Positions 1 to 9,848 of a stretch of 64,000 nt of DNA are shown in pieces; position 1 is the first letter of the stretch; every line of letters begins with the position of its first letter. Below the pieces are notes generated by a model. That model was not told the DNA's origin, ran no database searches, and saw only the letters and a program-made list of their open reading frames with translations. The stretch covers positions 44,713 through 108,712 of the forward strand of contig JAVBJT010000024.1 of the NCBI GenBank assembly GCA_031546845.1. Direction: 5' to 3'. The translations under genes were made by a program, and so were the position numbers. The stretch comes from Azoarcus sp031546845. GTDB taxonomy: Bacteria > Pseudomonadota > Gammaproteobacteria > Burkholderiales > Rhodocyclaceae.

Positions 1-692
1 TTGGCGTTCTGCCCCGCCAGCGCGGCGGCGATATCGGTCAGTTGCAGGCCGAAGGTGGCGAGTTTGGTGTTGGAGAGCTCGACGAACACGCGCTGCGGTT
101 GCTCGCCGAAAAAGCTCACCTTGCCCACGTCCGGTACGCGCAGTAGTTCGCTGCGGATCGCTTCGGCATGGCGTTTGAGTTCCGCCTGTGAAACACCGTC
201 GCCCACCAGCGCGAAAATGTTGCCGTAGGTGTCGCCGAACTCGTCGTTGAAATACGGGCCCACCGTGCCGGTGGGCAGCGTGGCGCGAATGTCGCCGATT
301 TTCTTGCGCACCTGGTACCAGATGTCCGGCACATCGCCCGCGCGCAGCGAGTCCTTGACGAGAAAAAACACCATCGACTCGCCCGGCCGCGAATAGCTGC
401 GCACCACGTCGATTTCGGCGATTTCCTGCAGTTTTTTCTCGATCTTGTCGGTGATCTGCGCTTCGATTTCGCGCGCGGTCGAACCCGGCCATTCGGTGCG
501 GATCACCATGACCTTGAAGGTGAAGGGGGGATCTTCCGACTGACCCAGACGGGTATAGGAAAACAGCCCGATCAGCGTGAGCACGATCAGGAAGTACAGC
601 ACCAGCGAAGGGTGCGCCAGGCCCCACGCGGAGATGTTGAAACGGCGCAGATCGCCGCTGGAGCGGCGTTCGTCCGGGGGAGAGGCGTTCAT
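1..692 (-). CDS. RND efflux transporter permease subunit, 5' part only (cut by window edge)
   Basis: Reading the minus strand from an ATG at 692 gives an open frame of 230 residues that runs off the window. The N-terminus is cytoplasmic and polar, then residues about 28-45 form the first membrane helix, followed by the signature start of the RND porter domain (GQSEDPPFTFKVMVIRTEWP, then PGSTAREIE). Later segments (VRKKIGDIRATLP, FGDTYGNIFAL, VPDVGKVSFFGEQ) match the PN1/PN2 porter subdomains of the HAE-type AcrB/MexB superfamily. Such proteins are proton-driven inner-membrane pumps of about 1000-1050 residues, so roughly three quarters lies outside. The start codon overlaps the stop of the adaptor gene in an ATGA, so the two are translationally coupled. 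Substrate is unknown. Confidence 0.9.
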   Translation of the reverse strand, partial: MNASPPDERRSSGDLRRFNISAWGLAHPSLVLYFLIVLTLIGLFSYTRLGQSEDPPFTFKVMVIRTEWPGSTAREIEAQITDKIEKKLQEIAEIDVVRSYSRPGESMVFFLVKDSLRAGDVPDIWYQVRKKIGDIRATLPTGTVGPYFNDEFGDTYGNIFALVGDGVSQAELKRHAEAIRSELLRVPDVGKVSFFGEQPQRVFVELSNTKLATFGLQLTDIAAALAGQNA

Positions 693-1813
693 CGGCGCAC
701 GTCCAGCGCCACCGGCGCGTCCTCGGTGACTGGCCGCACGCGTTCGCCTTCGACCAGTTTATGCACACCGGTTACCACGACCCGCGCCTTTGCCGGGAAG
801 CCTGCGCCCAGTACCGCGCCATCCTCGCGGAAGCTTATGACCTGAACCGGCAGGCGGCGCAGCGTGTCCGCTTCATCCACCACCCATACCGCCGTTTCCG
901 CGCCAATGCGGCTGACTGCCGGCAGCGGCACGATGACTTGCCCGCTGGTGGAGCGGCTGAAAAACACATTGGCGGTGGCGCCGAGCTTGAGTGCCTCGTC
1001 GGCGCCGGCCACGCTCACGCGCACGGTATAGGTGCGGGTTGCGGTGTCGGCCGCTGGCGCCACCTCGCGCACCTTGCCGGCATAGCCATGCTGAGGGCCG
1101 GCCCATAGCCCGATTTGCGCGCTGTCGCCGGGGGCGATGCCTTGTATGCGCGCTTCCGGCACGTAAATCTGTACCTCGCGTTCGTCCGGGCGGGCGGTGC
1201 GCAGTACCGGCTGACCGGCGGCGACGACTTGGCCTGCTTCGGCCAGCACGGCGGTCACGATGCCGTTGTGGTCGGCGAGCAAAGTGCTGTAGCCGGCCTG
1301 GTTGGTGGCGGTGCTGGCTTGCGCGCGCGCCTGGCGCAGACGCGCCTCAGCTGCTTGCAGCGCCGAGCGCCGGCCGTCGAGCGCGGAGCCGGTGACGAAG
1401 TTTTTTTCCCGCAGGCCTTCCGCGCGTGTCATTTCGGCCCGAGCGAGCGCCACGTCGGCCTCGGCCGCGGCCATTTGCGCGGCGGCGGCGTCAGCGGCCA
1501 GGCGCACGTCTTGCGGGTCGAGCCGGGCCAGAGTCTGGCCCTGGTGAACCGCCGTGCCCACATCCACCGTCCGTTCCACGATCTTGCCGCCGATGCGGAA
1601 GGCGAGGTCGGTTTCAAACCGAGCGCGTACCTCGCCAACATAGGCTTGCGTGTTGGCGATGCTGGCCGTGGTGTCGATTTCGCGTACCAGCACGGCACGC
1701 GGCTGCGGCGCGGGTGGTTGCGGCGCCGAGCATGCGGCGAGGATGCAACCGGCCGCGAGCGGGAACAGGCGGCTGAGCGTTCTTACCGGGCGGCGCGAGG
1801 TGCTTGCGGTCAT
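689..1813 (-). CDS. RND efflux periplasmic adaptor (membrane fusion) lipoprotein
   Basis: 374 residues. A signal sequence ends in a lipobox L25-A-A-C28, so the mature protein should be an outer-leaflet inner-membrane lipoprotein like AcrA. The order is classic for the HlyD/AcrA family: an N-terminal beta/lipoyl half (IANTQAYVGEVRARFETDLAFRIGGK, of which the FRIGGKI part is typical), a helical hairpin rich in Ala/Glu/Arg about residues 95-165, the second lipoyl half, then beta-barrel and membrane-proximal domains. It would link the downstream permease to an outer-membrane channel; no TolC-like gene is present in the window. The gene is directly upstream of and overlaps the permease gene, forming one operon. 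Confidence 0.9.
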   Translation of the reverse strand: MTASTSRRPVRTLSRLFPLAAGCILAACSAPQPPAPQPRAVLVREIDTTASIANTQAYVGEVRARFETDLAFRIGGKIVERTVDVGTAVHQGQTLARLDPQDVRLAADAAAAQMAAAEADVALARAEMTRAEGLREKNFVTGSALDGRRSALQAAEARLRQARAQASTATNQAGYSTLLADHNGIVTAVLAEAGQVVAAGQPVLRTARPDEREVQIYVPEARIQGIAPGDSAQIGLWAGPQHGYAGKVREVAPAADTATRTYTVRVSVAGADEALKLGATANVFFSRSTSGQVIVPLPAVSRIGAETAVWVVDEADTLRRLPVQVISFREDGAVLGAGFPAKARVVVTGVHKLVEGERVRPVTEDAPVALDVRR

Positions 1814-1845
1814 GGACTTTCAAACCTTTCCCAATCGATAGGGCT

Positions 1846-2829
1846 CTATCCTTTTTCGAGCGTAGGATGGGAGCGGGCCAGTTCCAGAAAATGATCGTAG
1901 TTTCTCACGTAGTCGGCTGCGTCGTAGTAGTCCGATGCCAGCACGAGCAGCACTGCGTCGGCCGAATAGCGGTACTGGATGCCCCAGGTCAGCGGCGGCA
2001 GGTAAAGGCCGAGATTGGGGCGGTCGAGCACGATTTCCTCGCGGTTTTCGCCGTCGTCGGCGACGACGTGGATACTGCCTTTGACCGCGATAAGGAACTG
2101 TTTGCAGCGCAGATGGGCGTGTTCGCCGCGCACTTCGGCGCCGGAGACGTCGTAGACGAGGAAGTAGCGCTGTGCTTCGAAAGGAATGTCGCGCCCGAGT
2201 TCGCCAGCCGACAGCGTGCCGCGCAGGTCGATCACCTCGCGCAGCCGGTGTAGTGTGACGCCGCGCACCGTGGTGGCGCTAACACCGGGTTTGAGTGGCG
2301 GCGCCGGATGTTCGCTGGCGACGATGGGCGTTTGCCCGGTGGTATTGACGTAGCCGACGATTTTCGCCGGATTGCCATGTACCACCGCGTTGGGCGGCAC
2401 CGAGCGGGTAACGACCGCGCCCGGACCGACCGTGGCGCGCATGCCGATGGTGACGCCGGGCAGAATGCTGACGTTGGCGCCGATCGATGCACCGGCGCGG
2501 ATCAGCGTAAGGCCGGCGGTATCGGCATCTGGCGCGGACGCTTGGTTCGGCATGTCGGTGAAGGTTGCGTTGGGGCCGACGAAAACGTCGTCCTCGAGCG
2601 TTACACCCGCCCACAACTGCACGCCGCCCTTGATCGTGACGCGATTGCCGACGGTGACGCCGTTTTCGATCAGCACATGGTCGCCAATGTCGCATTGCGC
2701 GCCGATCCGCGCGCCGGGCAGGATGCGGGTGAAAGCGCCGACCCTGCTGCCGTGGCCGATCTCTTTGCTTTCGCACAGCGCCTGGGGGTGGATGCAGGGG
2801 GGCGCCTCGTTCCGGTCGGTGGCGGTCAT
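1846..2829 (-). CDS. FdtD-like fusion: left-handed beta-helix N-acetyltransferase plus dTDP-4-keto-6-deoxyhexose 3,4-ketoisomerase domain
   Basis: About 327 residues. Residues roughly 12-165 are hexapeptide repeats of a left-handed beta-helix acyltransferase (IGHGSRVGAFTRI, IGANVSILPGVTIG, GNPAKIVGYV). Residues roughly 187-317 are a cupin of the WxcM/FdtA type with the ketoisomerase-like motif RGEHAHLRCKQF, whose two His are catalytic in FdtA. The same two-domain architecture is known from FdtD, which isomerises dTDP-4-keto-6-deoxyglucose at C3/C4 and N-acetylates the 3-amino sugar made later. I chose the ATG at 2829 because a GGATGAG lies 6 bases ahead; an ATG at 2844 and a TTG at 2853 are also in frame. 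The stop of the upstream acetyltransferase gene is at 2837, so the two genes are coupled. The aminotransferase expected between the two reactions is not in the window. Confidence 0.8.
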   Translation of the reverse strand: MTATDRNEAPPCIHPQALCESKEIGHGSRVGAFTRILPGARIGAQCDIGDHVLIENGVTVGNRVTIKGGVQLWAGVTLEDDVFVGPNATFTDMPNQASAPDADTAGLTLIRAGASIGANVSILPGVTIGMRATVGPGAVVTRSVPPNAVVHGNPAKIVGYVNTTGQTPIVASEHPAPPLKPGVSATTVRGVTLHRLREVIDLRGTLSAGELGRDIPFEAQRYFLVYDVSGAEVRGEHAHLRCKQFLIAVKGSIHVVADDGENREEIVLDRPNLGLYLPPLTWGIQYRYSADAVLLVLASDYYDAADYVRNYDHFLELARSHPTLEKG

Positions 2830-2836
2830 CGTGTTC

Positions 2837-3745
2837 TCATCCATGTAAAGCAAAAATATGCGTGCTGCGGCCGAAGCGGTAGCCCAGCGTTTCCCATACC
2901 CGGACGACGGCGCGGTTGGTTGATTGCGTGGTCATGCAGCACAGATCGACGCCTTGCGCCTGCATCCAGTAGCTCATTTCCGCAATCAGTTTCTGGTACC
3001 AGCCGCGTCGCTGGCTGGCGACCGCGGATAGCACCATGCGGCCCACGCCGCGGCCGAGCAGTTTCGTGTAAGCGGGCATCAGGTCGGCGGTCAAAAATGC
3101 GTTCGGCGGCAAATCGTCCGCCGGCACCAGCACGACCGAGGCGAAACCGCGCACCGAGTTCTGCGCGAAGACGGCAAGAAACTCATCGGCCACCTGTTCG
3201 CCGAAAAACGGGTCGGCATGGAAGCGATCGTAGTTGTTGCGCGCCACGCAGGCGGCTTCGCGCAGGTTGGCTACGTCCGCCTCGGTTGCCGCGCGCACGG
3301 CGGCGCGCGGCTCCCACTGGAAGGCGGGTATATCGTCGTGGAAGTAGGTCAGGCGCGTTTCGATCAGGCGCAGGCCCGCCAGTCCCAGACCCTGCAAAAC
3401 GCGCACGTCCTCGGAGGGGATTTCGGCGAAGCAGTAAAAGCGCCCGTGTTGTTCGGCGAGTGTTTTGCACAGCCGTGTTACGGCATCGGCGATTGATTGT
3501 TGTATGTCGGCATCCGTGCCCGCCGTCCATTCGATGAAGTCGATGCGCCAGGTTGGAACGCGAAAAAAGTCGCTGTCCCAATCCAGCTTGCGGAAGCGGA
3601 TGCGGATTTCGCACGGCCCTTCCCGGTCGTGGAACGATTCGGCATCGCGCAGCGCATCGAGCGTGGCTTGGCTCAGCACGTCCCGCGCATCGCGCACGAA
3701 ACTGAGTGGCGAATAAAAAAAAGCCCGTTCTTGTGCATCGACCAT
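2837..3745 (-). CDS. GNAT-family N-acetyltransferase, WecD/RffC-like
   Basis: 302 residues. The N-terminal segment with RKLDWDSDFFRVPTWRID resembles WecD/RffC, the dTDP-fucosamine acetyltransferase, which opens with LxWDSxFFG. The C-terminal half carries GNAT-fold elements: an acetyl-CoA-loop-like stretch (KLLGRGVGRMVLSAVAS) and a final TTQSTNRAVVRVWETLGYRF, the beta6-beta7 region of GNAT enzymes. Because the next gene down is an amino-sugar ketoisomerase/acetyltransferase fusion, an amino-sugar substrate for a surface glycan is a reasonable inference. The function is inferred from fold and neighbour; the acceptor is unknown. Confidence 0.72.
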   Translation of the reverse strand: MVDAQERAFFYSPLSFVRDARDVLSQATLDALRDAESFHDREGPCEIRIRFRKLDWDSDFFRVPTWRIDFIEWTAGTDADIQQSIADAVTRLCKTLAEQHGRFYCFAEIPSEDVRVLQGLGLAGLRLIETRLTYFHDDIPAFQWEPRAAVRAATEADVANLREAACVARNNYDRFHADPFFGEQVADEFLAVFAQNSVRGFASVVLVPADDLPPNAFLTADLMPAYTKLLGRGVGRMVLSAVASQRRGWYQKLIAEMSYWMQAQGVDLCCMTTQSTNRAVVRVWETLGYRFGRSTHIFALHG

Positions 3746-3775
3746 CGATTCACACTCCAGAAATAACTCGAACCG

Positions 3776-4651
3776 CTAGGATAGGGATAAAGCCAGCGCC
3801 AGTGGCAGGAAAATCAAGGCGGCAAGGTTGCCGAACAACACCATCGACGCCACTTTCTCGGGTTCCTGGTGATAGCGCTCGGCAAAAATATAATTCAGCA
3901 CCGCCGGCGGCAACGCGCCAAACACCAGTAGCAACGCTTGCTGTTGCGCGGGCAGGTCGAGCAGGCGCGCCACGCTCCAGGCCAGCAGCATGCCGATGAG
4001 TGGACGCGCCACGGCGGCGAAGACACCGAGCTTGATCGAGGTGAGGCGCGAATCGGTCAGACGCACGCCAAGGGCGAACAGCATCAGTGGGATGGAGATA
4101 TCGCCCAGCATCTTGATCGCCACCATCAAGGGCGGCCAGACCTGCACATTCGCGAGGCCCAGCGCCACGCCGGCGATGGTTGCGAACACGGGCGGTACGC
4201 GCCAGACGTTACCAATACGTACGTTGTGATCGAGCAGCCAGGCGCCGAAGGAAAAATGCAGCAGGTTGGAAACGACAAAGGTAATGATCGCCGGTACCAG
4301 CGCGGCATCGCCAAAGGCCAGAACCGCGAGCGGAAGGCCGAGGTTGCCGCAGTTGTTGAACATGATCGGCGGCACCAGGGTTTTGGGCGCGATGTGGTAA
4401 GCGCGGGCAATGAGCCAGGCGATCGCCCCGGAGCCGGCCACGACCGCCAGCGTGGCGCCGGCCAGCGGTAGGTAGTCGACGACGTGTGTGTCCTTGCCGG
4501 CCAGTGCGGAAAACACTAGTGCTGGCACGAACACGTCCATGTTGAGCTTGTTGGCGTGGGACAGGTCGGGCTTCATCCGCCGGCCGACGAAATAGCCCAG
4601 CGCGGCGATGGCGAACAGTGGGAACAGGATTGAGGCGATGCGGATCAGCAT
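3776..4651 (-). CDS. AEC (auxin efflux carrier) family transporter
   Basis: 291 residues, almost all hydrophobic, with about ten predicted membrane helices in the two-bundle pattern of the AEC/BART superfamily. The mid-protein segment IMFNNCGNLGLPLAVLAFGD is the diagnostic Asn/Gly/Pro-rich crossing helix of AEC proteins, and the second bundle has IPLMLFALGVRL. Bacterial members such as MleP or MdcF move malate, malonate or other organic anions, but no adjacent metabolic gene points to a substrate. It is 66 bases upstream of hslU's stop on the same strand and separated from it by a hairpin. Confidence 0.85.
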   Translation of the reverse strand: MLIRIASILFPLFAIAALGYFVGRRMKPDLSHANKLNMDVFVPALVFSALAGKDTHVVDYLPLAGATLAVVAGSGAIAWLIARAYHIAPKTLVPPIMFNNCGNLGLPLAVLAFGDAALVPAIITFVVSNLLHFSFGAWLLDHNVRIGNVWRVPPVFATIAGVALGLANVQVWPPLMVAIKMLGDISIPLMLFALGVRLTDSRLTSIKLGVFAAVARPLIGMLLAWSVARLLDLPAQQQALLLVFGALPPAVLNYIFAERYHQEPEKVASMVLFGNLAALIFLPLALALSLS

Positions 4652-4668
4652 GCGCGTGCTTTCAGCGA

Positions 4669-4688
4669 CCGTCCGCGATGGCGGACGG
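4669..4688 (-). terminator. GC-rich hairpin between hslU and the AEC transporter
   Basis: An 8-bp perfect stem CCGTCCGC / GCGGACGG with a 4-base loop lies in the 66-base gap after the hslU stop is approached from upstream genes on the minus strand. There is no U-tract on either side, so termination is possible but weakly supported; it could equally affect mRNA stability. Confidence 0.3.
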
Positions 4689-4717
4689 CGCGGCCCCTAT
4701 TCGGCGCTAGCACGGCA

Positions 4718-6049
<1,332 letters not shown>

Positions 6050-6091
6050 GCTTGCTCACTTTGGGGGGGTGGATGGGAGGGCGGGCCGCCG

Positions 6092-6628
6092 CTACTCCAG
6101 CACCTCGATGGTATGGCATTGGTTGGTATAGATGCACAGATCGCCAGCGATGGCGAGCGACTTGGCCACGACGTCCCGTGGCGGCAATTCGGTATTTTCG
6201 ATCAGCGCGCGCGCCGCCGCCTGCGCATAGGCGCCGCCGCTACCGATGGCGACGATGCCATGCTCGGGTTCAAGCACGTCGCCGTTACCGGTGATGACGA
6301 GCGAATTTTCGCGGTCGGCCACCGCCAGCATGGCCTCCAGGCGGCGCAGCATGCGGTCGGTGCGCCAATCTTTCGCCAGTTCCACCGCGCTACGCAGCAG
6401 GTTACCTTGGTGCTTTTCCAGCTTGGCCTCGAAGCGTTCGAACAAGGTAAAAGCGTCGGCGGTGCCGCCAGCAAAGCCGGCAAGAATGCGCCCTTGATAT
6501 AGCGTACGGACTTTACGCGCCGATGCTTTGATGACGATGTTGCCGAGCGTGACCTGACCGTCGCCGCCAAGCGCGACGCATTGGCCGCGCCGCACCGACA
6601 GGATCGTGGTGCCGTGATACTGTTCCAT
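6092..6628 (-). CDS. hslV: ATP-dependent HslUV protease, peptidase subunit HslV
   Basis: 178 residues. N-terminal-nucleophile threonine peptidase forming the dodecameric core of HslUV. The sequence opens MEQYHGTTILSVRRG; in betaproteobacterial HslV a short propeptide precedes the catalytic Thr, here Thr7 of the TTILSV motif. Further family hallmarks are LYQGRILAGFAGGTADAFTL, WRTDRMLRRLEAML, ITGNGDV and IGSGGAYAQAAARAL. Co-directional with hslU and preceded by the STAS protein gene. Confidence 0.98.
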   Translation of the reverse strand: MEQYHGTTILSVRRGQCVALGGDGQVTLGNIVIKASARKVRTLYQGRILAGFAGGTADAFTLFERFEAKLEKHQGNLLRSAVELAKDWRTDRMLRRLEAMLAVADRENSLVITGNGDVLEPEHGIVAIGSGGAYAQAAARALIENTELPPRDVVAKSLAIAGDLCIYTNQCHTIEVLE

Positions 6629-6691
6629 GCGGTTCCCTTAGAACACGTTTTTATGCGAATGGATTAAGCGGTTGTGTGCGCCGGGCGTCGA

Positions 6692-7858
6692 TCAAACGCG
6701 CACGGTGACGTGGGCCACCTGATCGACGCTCATCACGCGCAGCAACGCCGCAACCATGGCATTCACGTTTTGCAGTTCGATCGATTTGCCTTGGGTTTGC
6801 AGCGTTGAGAGGATGTTGAACAGCATGCCGGCGCTGACGAAGTCGATTCGCCGCAAGCGCATGCACTCGACCGCCACCGCTTGGTGTTCGTCGGCGAAGG
6901 CGGCCAGCTTGCGCATGGCTTCGTTAGACGCGCCGATCAAGTCACCCTCGAGCGCGAAGCCTGAAGTTGCGCTGGCTTCTTCCGGCGCTTGTTCCTGGTA
7001 CGTTTTCGGTAGCACGGTCGAGCGCCCTTCCCAGGACGGGGGCGATTCCTCGAAGGTTATCGCGTAATCGAGCGCGACCTGCTCGAACCGTTCCTTGTCC
7101 TCGGTGTACTGCAACAATTCCATCAGCAACACCCAAACATCGCGGTTTTCGGCTCGGCCCTGTTCGACTTGCGCGGACAACATGTCGATCATCGTTCCGC
7201 AGTTGAGCAGCGAAACCTTGACCCGATCCGTGGCCAGTTGCGCCAAAGCTTGGCGGAATATCGTGCTGCCGGCTTCGTCCATGCCGCGCAAACGGCTCAG
7301 GTTGACCTGGATGGCGCCGCTTTTCCGCCCGATGACGCAGATCTGCTGGAATTGCGTTGCCGCTTGAGAGGATAGCGTGCCGGCCAGGTTGACTGTCGGC
7401 GTTGCGCTCGCCTTGCGCTGCTCGGATTGGGAAAGATCCTCCCACGGCGGGGGCGAACGCTCGAAGCGCGTGGCGTAATCGAGCACGCGCGATTCAAACT
7501 GCTGGCGTTGGCCGGTCAGCTTGTACAAATCGAGAAGCATCATCCACAGGCCTTCGCCGGCGGTGTTGGATGGATCGTCCAGCACGGCGCACAAGGCCGT
7601 TTCCGCCTCGTCGGTATTGCCGTTCGCGTACAGTACGGCGGCTTCTTCGAAGATCGCGCCGATTCCCGCGCCGACCTCCTCGACTTCAACCATGTCGGCA
7701 TATTGGTCGAGGCCGTTGATGCCCGAGAAATTGAGCGTCGACAATAATTCCGTGCGTGGGGACGACGAAGCCTTATCCGGCTTCGCGGCCGTGTTTGCCT
7801 TCTCTTCGCGCCGTGGAGGGGGCGCGGGGGGTTTTTTACCGAAAAATGAAAGTGCCAT
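6692..7858 (-). CDS. STAS-domain protein with internal duplication
   Basis: 388 residues from the ATG at 7858 (MALSFFGKK; the frame extends to a TTG at 7918 but this adds an unlikely head). After a Pro/Lys-rich leader, the protein carries a tetratricopeptide-like unit (GLWMMLLDLYKLTGQRQQFE, then YATRFERSPPPWEDL) and a STAS-like segment, then repeats both: VWVLLMELLQYTEDKERFE, YAITFEESPPSWEG and a final STAS domain (RRIDFVSAGMLFNIL). STAS domains are anti-sigma-antagonist/SpoIIAA-like; the role of this protein is unknown. It sits upstream of hslVU in the same direction, 63 bases away. Confidence 0.75.
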   Translation of the reverse strand: MALSFFGKKPPAPPPRREEKANTAAKPDKASSSPRTELLSTLNFSGINGLDQYADMVEVEEVGAGIGAIFEEAAVLYANGNTDEAETALCAVLDDPSNTAGEGLWMMLLDLYKLTGQRQQFESRVLDYATRFERSPPPWEDLSQSEQRKASATPTVNLAGTLSSQAATQFQQICVIGRKSGAIQVNLSRLRGMDEAGSTIFRQALAQLATDRVKVSLLNCGTMIDMLSAQVEQGRAENRDVWVLLMELLQYTEDKERFEQVALDYAITFEESPPSWEGRSTVLPKTYQEQAPEEASATSGFALEGDLIGASNEAMRKLAAFADEHQAVAVECMRLRRIDFVSAGMLFNILSTLQTQGKSIELQNVNAMVAALLRVMSVDQVAHVTVRV

Positions 7859-7918
7859 GCTGGTGGAGCCTATTCCAGACAGCCCATTGGGCCGTGAATC
7901 TCGTGCCATTGGACTCAA

Positions 7919-8274
7919 TGATAGAGGATAGCACCTTCACTCAACAGCTTGTTCGAGCCCGATTCGGCTCCAACTTGGTTGAATGCGCTTTGACACCATA
8001 TCTTCCAGCGAAGAACCGTTACGGCCGGTCTGATTCATTTTTAGAAAAGAGCGGATAAACAAAACGCTTTTCCCGGATTGTCTCTCCGGTTTATCCATGC
8101 TTGGGATATTCCATCCGCAGCTCTTCACCGCCGATAGACAAACTATTCGGCTTTATGTTCGGGTTGTTCATCCGGGATGGTAGGCGCTTGTATCGCCTCG
8201 TCCTTTACGTTTTGTAAAACTCCGCGTCGTCGATCGCCCCGGTGCCGCGCCGCAAGCTCGGCTAGAATGCGCCG
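7919..8274. other. Intergenic region between the divergent STAS gene and ybgC
   Basis: About 400 bases separate the STAS gene start from ybgC. A minus-strand 63-codon open frame (7937-8128) has no recognisable features and I do not call it. The region must hold the divergent promoters for the STAS-hslVU and ybgC-tol transcripts, but no promoter with both hexamers was convincing. Confidence 0.4.
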
Positions 8275-8739
8275 ATGCACATTTCCCGATCTGTCGAAAC
8301 CACCCCTAGTGCATCGCGGTTCGAGCTACCCGTCCGGGTCTATTACGAAGACACCGATGCCGCCGGCGTGGTTTATTACGCCAATTACCTGCGCTACTGC
8401 GAGCGGGCCCGCACCGAATGGCTGCGGGAGATCGGCTTTGAGCAGCAGCGCTTGCAGGCCGAACGTGGCCTTGTTTTCGTTGTTCGCTCGGTTGCGGCCG
8501 ATTACCTGTCGCCGGCATGGCTCGACGATGCGTTGATGGTGGTGTCCACGCTCGATAAACTCGGTCACGCCAGTATCACTTTCAAGCAAACGGTGACGCG
8601 CGGCGGCACACCGCTGTTCGATGCGTGGATCGTCGTTGCCTGCGTCGACTGGAACAAGAAAAAAGCCTGCGCGTTGCCTGTCGAGGTGCGCGCCCAATTT
8701 GAACGATTTTCCGCATCGGTATCACTCTCGCCAGCATGA
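8275..8739 (+). CDS. ybgC: Tol-Pal-associated acyl-CoA thioesterase YbgC
   Basis: 154 residues, a hotdog-fold 4-hydroxybenzoyl-CoA-thioesterase-family enzyme. The catalytic signature is clear: VRVYYEDTDAAGVVYYANYL with the Asp of YEDTDAAG, followed by CERARTEWLRE. It hydrolyses short acyl-CoA or acyl-ACP near the inner membrane and is the usual first gene of the tol-pal operon. Its stop overlaps the tolQ start as ATGA. The ATG at 8275 has MHISRSVETTP as leader; a shorter start is not available before the conserved part. Confidence 0.93.
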   Translation: MHISRSVETTPSASRFELPVRVYYEDTDAAGVVYYANYLRYCERARTEWLREIGFEQQRLQAERGLVFVVRSVAADYLSPAWLDDALMVVSTLDKLGHASITFKQTVTRGGTPLFDAWIVVACVDWNKKKACALPVEVRAQFERFSASVSLSPA

Positions 8740-9410
8740 TCGCTACTCACGACCTTTCCATCCTCAGTCTCATCAGCCAGGCCAGCGTTCTCGTCCAGCT
8801 CGTCATGGCGCTGCTCGCTGGGCTCTCCCTTGTTTCCTGGTATTGGATTTTCCGCAAGCTTTTCCAGATTCGCGCCGCGCGTATCCAAACCAATGAATTC
8901 GAGCGTGATTTCTGGAGCGGTGGCGATCTCAACACCCTGTTCCAATCGGCTTCCGCCGCCCGCCATCACGTCGGCGGACTGGAACGCATCTTTGAAGCCG
9001 GTTATCGCGAATTCACCAAGCTGCGCGGTAAAGGCCACGATGCCAGCGCCACCATAGACGGCGCGCGGCGCGCCATGCGCGCTACCCACCAGCGCGAGGT
9101 GGATGACCTTGACGCTCATTTGGCTTTCCTTGCCTCGGTTGGCTCGGTGTCGCCCTACATCGGTCTGCTTGGCACCGTGTGGGGCATCATGAATGCTTTC
9201 CGTGGGCTGTCGGATGTCGGCACCGCCACGCTGGCTCACGTCGCCCCCGGTATCGCCGAGGCGCTGGTTGCCACCGCGATCGGCCTGTTCGCCGCGATTC
9301 CCGCCGTGGTCGCCTACAACCGCTTCGCCCATGACATCGACCGGATCGGCATCCGCTTCGAGAGCTTCATGGAAGAGTTTTCCAACATTCTCCAGCGCCA
9401 TCTGCGCTGA
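8736..9410 (+). CDS. tolQ: Tol-Pal system protein TolQ
   Basis: 224 residues, an inner-membrane MotA/TolQ/ExbB proton-channel subunit. First helix about residues 15-38 (VLVQLVMALLAGLSLVSWYW), a cytoplasmic loop with the family segment REVDDLDAHLAFLASVGS, and two C-terminal helices including PYIGLLGTVWGIMNAF and EALVATAIGLFAAIPAVVAYN. With TolR it forms the motor that energises TolA. Start overlaps ybgC by four bases. Confidence 0.97.
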   Translation: MIATHDLSILSLISQASVLVQLVMALLAGLSLVSWYWIFRKLFQIRAARIQTNEFERDFWSGGDLNTLFQSASAARHHVGGLERIFEAGYREFTKLRGKGHDASATIDGARRAMRATHQREVDDLDAHLAFLASVGSVSPYIGLLGTVWGIMNAFRGLSDVGTATLAHVAPGIAEALVATAIGLFAAIPAVVAYNRFAHDIDRIGIRFESFMEEFSNILQRHLR

Positions 9411-9428
9411 TCGGGCGGGAGCGAAGCC

Positions 9429-9848
9429 ATGCGCCAACGCCGCCTGATGAACCAGATCAACGTCGTGCCCTACATCGACGTTATGCTGGTGCTGCTCGTT
9501 ATCTTCATGGTTACGGCGCCGATGATTCAGCCGGGGGCGATCGATGTGCCTTCGGCGGGTAGTCTGCCGGCGCCGAAAGTCGATGCGATGGTGATCGAGA
9601 TCAAATCCAATAACAGCCTGGCCTGGAGCCCGAACAGCAGTGGAGCGGCCGCCGCACGCCCGATCAGCAACATTGAGCTTGAGCGTATCTTGAAAGACGC
9701 TATTGCGAAAAACCCGGAGCAATCCTTCTTGGTGAGGGCGGATAAAACCATCCAGTATCAAAAAGTCATGGATGTGCTTGAAGCTGCCCGCAAATTGGGC
9801 GTGCGCAAGATCAGCCTGCAAACCCAGTCAGGTAGCCAGGGCCGATGA
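9429..9848 (+). CDS. tolR: Tol-Pal system protein TolR
   Basis: 139 residues, ExbD/TolR family. A short cytoplasmic N-terminus is followed by a single helix with the essential membrane Asp in NVVPYIDVMLVLLVIFMVT. The rest is the periplasmic domain that ends ILVRADKTIQY-like with LVRADKTIQYQKVMDVL. Stop overlaps the tolA start (ATGA). Works with TolQ as the proton-driven stator; same operon. Confidence 0.97.
   Translation: MRQRRLMNQINVVPYIDVMLVLLVIFMVTAPMIQPGAIDVPSAGSLPAPKVDAMVIEIKSNNSLAWSPNSSGAAAARPISNIELERILKDAIAKNPEQSFLVRADKTIQYQKVMDVLEAARKLGVRKISLQTQSGSQGR

Noticed and set aside
7937..8128. 63-codon minus frame before ybgC
   Set aside because: No ribosome-binding site or family; likely chance.
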